Assembly (NCBI GenBank): GCA_977017575.1
Contig: CDRNVI010000029.1
Span: 62,001-126,000 of the forward strand
DNA from: Paramoeba atlantica
Taxonomy: Eukaryota; Discosea
Length of the DNA stretch: 64,000 nucleotides
Direction: 5' to 3'
In this document: positions 60,184 to 64,000 of the stretch, piece after piece
How the letters are laid out: the number at the start of each line of letters is the position of its first letter
Position numbering within the stretch: position 1 is the stretch's first letter
Notes under the pieces: generated by a model
Database searches by the model: none
What the model saw: the letters and a program-made list of their open reading frames with translations, nothing else
What the model was told of the DNA's origin: nothing
Program-made: the position numbers and the translations under genes

Positions 60184-62592
60184 CGCCAAGAACTTGCAAT
60201 CGATCAGCGGTCAATAAGAAACGCACTGACAGCAGCAAAAGCAGGAAATTTGAGTAAAGCAACACGGATTTTGGACAATGTATACCGAGAGTCATCTCTA
60301 GAACCGCATGAGAAACTTTTCAAGTTGAAAGAGCTCCATCCTACAGGACCCACCCCCAAACGTTTAGAAGAAAATTTTCCACGAATTGGGGTAGTTGAGC
60401 AATCAGAGCTTCGGGTGGCAACAGAAAAACTATCTCGAGGAGCAGCGCCGGGACCAACAGGCTTCAGCGAAAGCATGATGCGACTTTTAGTGGAAGATGA
60501 GGAATCCTGCCTAGCGCTTTGCCACATGTTTCGTGACGTCATAAATGGTGATGTGGCAGAAAGCGTACGTAAACGACTGACACGCTGCAGAATAATTGCT
60601 CTAGCAAAGCCGCAAAACGGCATACGACCAGTTGCAATGGGCGACACAATTCTAAAAATATGCGGTTCGATTCTCTTAAACAGACACGAAAGCTCCCTCA
60701 AAACCCTTTTCCAGCCAATCCAACGGGGTATTCTACAAGAAAGAGCCTGTGAGTCAATAGTGCATGAGTTGTTAGAGGAACGAAAAGACGGATACACTAT
60801 ACTCACAGTTGATTTCAAGAATGCTTATAATACGCCACATCGTACGGAAATAGCGAAATCACTGCTTAAGGAGCCGATCTTTAAACACTTCATGCGGCTT
60901 TTTTATCTAGAATATGGCCAGCCTTCCGAACTCCTTTTCTTCGCCAATAATGCATTACACTCGATTATAGAAAGTTCTTCAGGAGTAAGACAGGGATCAG
61001 CACTTTCATCGCTCTATTTTTGCTCTCTCCTGCAACAACCGTTGAAGGAGGTCTCCAAAAATTATCCCGAAGTAAAAATTCGAGCGTACCAAGACGACGT
61101 TACAATGAGCTCAAAGAATGTAAAGTCACTGGAGGCAGCTTTTCATCATTTACGTGAACTTACCCAGGATTTGAATTTACATATAAACTACGGAAAATGC
61201 GAGTGGTTCCGAAACACAAACGAAGTATTAAATAAAACCAACCTCAAGGAGCTTGGCGTCACAACATGCGAACAGTCCATCAAAGTGTTAGGTGGATACA
61301 TAGGAAGTGCGAAAGTTGTGGAACATAAACTGATTGAAAAGCTGAGTAAACATGAATGCCTTTTTCTTCGTCTACGGGTGATGGGGCCAAGTAACCTGTC
61401 GCTAGCAATCCTGCGTCGGTGTACTCTTCCACGTCACGATTATCATCTTAGAGTGCACGTTCCAGAGGCAACGTTTTCCCTCGCTGAGGTATTTGATAAA
61501 GAAATCCACAAAGTGTTGAGACGATGGTGCAATGCAGATGATGAAGCCCTCCGACTAGCTTCTCTACCATGTAAGATGGGCGGCTTAGGCATAACATCGA
61601 CGATATTGAAGCAACGCTATCTTTTTGCGATTTCCCGTAAATCTATTGATGAGCAACTTAAACCCACTAACGCTCCAGTAGATATCACGGGAGAGCGGAA
61701 AGGTGCCAACCACAAGAAAATTTCCAGCCAAGCTGCACGTACTGATTTCAAAAAGCAGATTAAGTTAGAACATGAAACACTGGCTTCAGAACTGATGCAA
61801 AAGGATAGATTTGCGGGCATTATGAAGCGATCAAAAGAAGCAAATCTCCACTTGGCAGCGACAAATAATTACGTGAATCCGTATCTCTTCCGATATACAC
61901 TCATGATGCGGCTTGGTATCGCACTCCAAGGTGCGCCGAATGAAATTACTTGTCCAGGATGCGGCGCCACGGAAACACCACATGGAATCATTCCACATGT
62001 AGCTGGGTGTTCAAGATGTGCAGGGATGAACTGTACGAGAAAGCACTCCCACATCGTGCGCTACCTTTCTGATCTTTGTGCCAAAGCTGGAGTACCCTGC
62101 GCTATAGAACCACGCCTTCATTCTTCCTTCTTCTGCACGAAGTGCAAATGTTCCATTTCACCTGAAGCTGCAGAACATCACCCTTGTCGTGCTCGGAGAA
62201 TTCGTTCAGGCCCTGATCTGGCCATAATGTGGCCAAATGTTGGGGAGATACTCTACGATGTGACAGTGGTGCACACTTGTTGTGGGAGCTACAAGCGGCA
62301 GACAAGCGTTGCCCTCCTCCAAAATGCGGTAGACCGTAAGCAACGGAAATATGTGCAGGAAAAAGGATTGGACCAAGAATACTTTCGCTGCATACCAGTA
62401 ACAGATTGTGGTCTTCTTCACAAGGAAACTAAGGAACTCCTCAAGACACTGGCAAATAGGGCAGGCCTAGACGTAGAAAACACTCGAGAAGCATTCCAAT
62501 TGGAAATTGAAAAATTCTCCGCATACACTATCTTCTCGCAACTGCGGCAATATATGGCCCAAGAACATTGGGTAGGAAGTCTGCAATGCTGA
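60184..62592 (+). CDS. Family C LINE (copy 3), C-terminal 802 aa (RT and RLE)
   Basis: Continuation of 51826-52878. RT: RGAAPGPTGFSE, RPVAMGD, VDFKNAYN, VRQGSALSSLYF and AYQDD. Then LGGYIG, GGLGITST, CPGCGATE...H...GCSRC, CTKCKC, RSGPDLAIMWP and YDVTVVHTC. It ends at TGA 62590-62592. No internal stop. Apart from the 7.3-kb insertion between the halves, this copy is full length. Confidence 0.9.
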   Translation, partial: RQELAIDQRSIRNALTAAKAGNLSKATRILDNVYRESSLEPHEKLFKLKELHPTGPTPKRLEENFPRIGVVEQSELRVATEKLSRGAAPGPTGFSESMMRLLVEDEESCLALCHMFRDVINGDVAESVRKRLTRCRIIALAKPQNGIRPVAMGDTILKICGSILLNRHESSLKTLFQPIQRGILQERACESIVHELLEERKDGYTILTVDFKNAYNTPHRTEIAKSLLKEPIFKHFMRLFYLEYGQPSELLFFANNALHSIIESSSGVRQGSALSSLYFCSLLQQPLKEVSKNYPEVKIRAYQDDVTMSSKNVKSLEAAFHHLRELTQDLNLHINYGKCEWFRNTNEVLNKTNLKELGVTTCEQSIKVLGGYIGSAKVVEHKLIEKLSKHECLFLRLRVMGPSNLSLAILRRCTLPRHDYHLRVHVPEATFSLAEVFDKEIHKVLRRWCNADDEALRLASLPCKMGGLGITSTILKQRYLFAISRKSIDEQLKPTNAPVDITGERKGANHKKISSQAARTDFKKQIKLEHETLASELMQKDRFAGIMKRSKEANLHLAATNNYVNPYLFRYTLMMRLGIALQGAPNEITCPGCGATETPHGIIPHVAGCSRCAGMNCTRKHSHIVRYLSDLCAKAGVPCAIEPRLHSSFFCTKCKCSISPEAAEHHPCRARRIRSGPDLAIMWPNVGEILYDVTVVHTCCGSYKRQTSVALLQNAVDRKQRKYVQEKGLDQEYFRCIPVTDCGLLHKETKELLKTLANRAGLDVENTREAFQLEIEKFSAYTIFSQLRQYMAQEHWVGSLQC

Positions 62593-62856
62593 ATCTTTGA
62601 AGTTACTCCGGAAATCGTGCCAAAAGCACACAAGATAACACACAAAAAAAACAGTGATGACGGCACATAAGCTAAAATGCCAGATGATGATTTGGTTTTA
62701 ATCTCAAGACGTTGCAACATCTTAGGACAGACATTGGTGATAAAGATAGATAAAAAGTGAAACTGAGTATGTGCAATGGTTATCAATTTTATCAAGTTCT
62801 AAAAGTTTATATATATGGAGTGACCTTTTTTATTTTATTTTTTCAAAAAAAAAAAA
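62593..62856 (+). other. 3' UTR and poly(A) of family C LINE copy 3
   Basis: 252-bp AT-rich UTR with a late TTTTTTATTTTATTTTTTC run and A12 (62845-62856). Confidence 0.7.
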
Positions 62857-62985
62857 GCTTGCTAGTTTTGGGCTGAGAAAAAAGAAAAAGAAAATATACT
62901 TCTGTGGAAATAAAAAGATTTGCTAATTTGATGGCTTGTTTTAAATTCGTATACCCCCCCCAAAAAAAAAAAAAAAATAAAAACT
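62857..62985 (+). mobile_element. Family A LINE 3'-end fragment
   Basis: Matches 6610-6722 (GCTAGTTTTGGGCTGAG ... CGTATACCCCCC) with scattered changes, then A16 at 62962-62977. A dead-on-arrival 5' truncation placed directly after another poly(A). Confidence 0.75.
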
Positions 62986-62998
62986 TGAATTTGATTCT

Positions 62999-63031
62999 AA
63001 TAGTCCACGTTTTGAAATTTAGCCGAGGGGC
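62999..63031 (+). mobile_element. 33-bp scrap of YR repeat A
   Basis: AATAGTCCACGTTTTG... matches the start of repeat A with one mismatch. Fossil. Confidence 0.7.
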
Positions 63032-63183
63032 TGTTATGTAAAAAAAAAAAAAATAATGCACCGTATTCATACATGTATGGAAGTAAACGATGGATAATTA
63101 TGTGTAACTCATTGTAATCCTAGCCGTATTTTCAAAGCAAACCATACTTAGCCCTCATCTAAAAAAAAAAAAAAAAAAAAAAA
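63032..63183. other. AT-rich scraps with A runs
   Basis: Unassigned sequence with A-rich runs at 63041-63053 and 63161-63183; nothing coding. It contains the inverted pair CATACATGTATG (63069-63080). Confidence 0.4.
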
Positions 63184-63190
63184 TTACTAA

Positions 63191-63269
63191 AAGTAGATAA
63201 AAACGAAAAGTAGATAAAAACGTTAAACTCAATACTATTCCCCCCAATTATTTGCAAAAAAAAAAAAAA
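63191..63269 (+). mobile_element. Family A LINE 3'-terminal scrap with target duplication
   Basis: AGTAGATAAAAACG twice, then GTTAAACTCAATACTATTCC, the C run, ATTATTTGC and about 14 A. Flanked by TTACTAA at 63184-63190 and 63270-63276. Confidence 0.75.
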
Positions 63270-63277
63270 TTACTAAT

Positions 63278-64000
63278 GTTCGACGGCGCAAGCTCGTGAA
63301 TCACTGTAAGGTCGTAAAACAGTTCGCCTGTTGACCAATAAATCACGAGGTCAGGGCCTGACCTGAACAACTGCCGCCCTGAGCATGTCTTCTCATGAAT
63401 TCCCCTGTTTTCCGGATTCACTGCCACTTTACATGTGGCGCACTTCCAGGAACTGAAGGCCCTAGGTTCACGTTCGCAAGGTATCCCTGACTTTTGACTT
63501 AGGTCAAAGAGGTATTTGACGAGACGATTGTGCTTCACGGTAGCGTTCTGCCCCGAACACTGAGCGCACCCTGGGATATGTACCAAAGCAGTCTTATTGT
63601 TCAGCAAAGTCTTACAACCTGGACATAGGATCGTTGCTGGGATTCTTGGGTGAGGAATTCCAAGTCGTGCCATAACTGGTATTTCAAAGGCATGTGAGGG
63701 AACGAAGCGGACCTCCGATTTAAGCCAATCATAATTTCCCTTTCGGGTTGTTACCCTTAAAATATTAGAATACTCCGGATCTTGTTTTAACCTCGCAACC
63801 ACTTTTTCGTGAAGTACCGCTGCCGTCGTAACTTCATCCATAGGTGGCAAAGCTGAATTCTCTTCTTCTCCAGTGTAAGGGACGTTTTGGTTTGGCAACC
63901 AAGCCCGAGCAGTAAAAGATTTTATTCGCTCAAGAGCTTGGTAGCGTGATGCCAAATATGCCGCTTCACGAACCTTTGAACAAGACGTCAATCCTAGGCC
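63278..64000 (-). CDS. Family B LINE (copy B'), internal part running off the window
   Basis: Minus strand, open to the right edge: GLGLTSCSKVREAAYLASRY, LERIKSFTARA, CPGCKTLLNN...H...GCAQC, C...C...C set, RSGPDLVIYW and YDLTVIHELAPSN. It stops where the 11.5-kb block was inserted. The following codons (ISKTCANLAKE) are at 51713-51690, so both pieces belong to one LINE with a TTACTAAT target duplication between them (51707-51714, 63270-63277). Confidence 0.86.

Noticed and set aside
1-64000. tRNA, rRNA or snRNA genes and host protein genes
   Set aside because: I looked for cloverleaf arms, conserved rRNA stretches and non-element ORFs and found none I could support by eye; a covariance-model scan would be decisive.

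Overview
The window is a dense, nested pile of retrotransposons. I see no convincing host gene, tRNA or rRNA. A 36-nt motif recurs immediately upstream of element start codons; it ends in TTTCTGTACCTTGTTG and contains ACAGTTTCTGTAC. That block is the conserved heart of the 39-nt spliced leader (SL) of kinetoplastids and diplonemids (compared from memory), so the source is probably a euglenozoan. No SL RNA gene is present: what follows the motif differs each time and is not an SL intron. The motif is therefore read as the 5' end of trans-spliced element mRNAs copied back into the genome.

Three groups of single-ORF LINEs carry an R2/CRE/NeSL-type reverse transcriptase (RT) and a C-terminal restriction-like endonuclease (RLE). 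Family A has C2H2 fingers and YLDD. Family B has a proline-rich N-terminus and YIDD. Family C (with its relative D) has YQDD or YIDD. Two further LINEs carry apurinic-type endonuclease (APE) features: a whole one at 21338-25498 with RNase H, and a partial RTE-like one at 53481-56050. There is also a short non-coding family (working name SL-SINE), which shares both ends with family A. Tyrosine-recombinase (YR) retroelements with split direct repeats are present as fossils, in two long copies and several scraps.

Layout. 1-10432 is a head-to-tail train, all on +: family A end, whole family A, SL-SINE piece, family B. Family B is cut at 10432/28690 by YR copy 1. YR copy 1 is itself cut at 13166/25674 by the APE LINE, whose 5' side is about 5.8 kb of a 17-bp satellite. 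That satellite is cut in turn by an antisense family C copy (17325-19668). From 28690 the train resumes: end of B, SL-SINE, a second copy of the same family A element (30670-35287), an antisense non-autonomous insert, LINE D, and a family C LINE split by YR copy 2 (41554-46444). 47942-51713 is a mosaic of fragments on both strands. 51707-63277 is one large nested block inside an antisense family B LINE. It holds a full-length family C LINE split by two exactly abutting inverted-repeat elements (52879-56418 and 56419-60183), each filled with further fragments.

Working model (inference). The elements appear to carry no promoter of their own. They would be transcribed as part of polycistronic RNA, trans-spliced, polyadenylated and reverse transcribed as mature mRNA. 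The SL thus marks full-length insertions, and a doubled SL marks two rounds. The poly(A)-to-SL junctions suggest either RT template jumping or homing of RLE elements to SL sequence, as known for SLACS/CRE. Working names used here are labels only.
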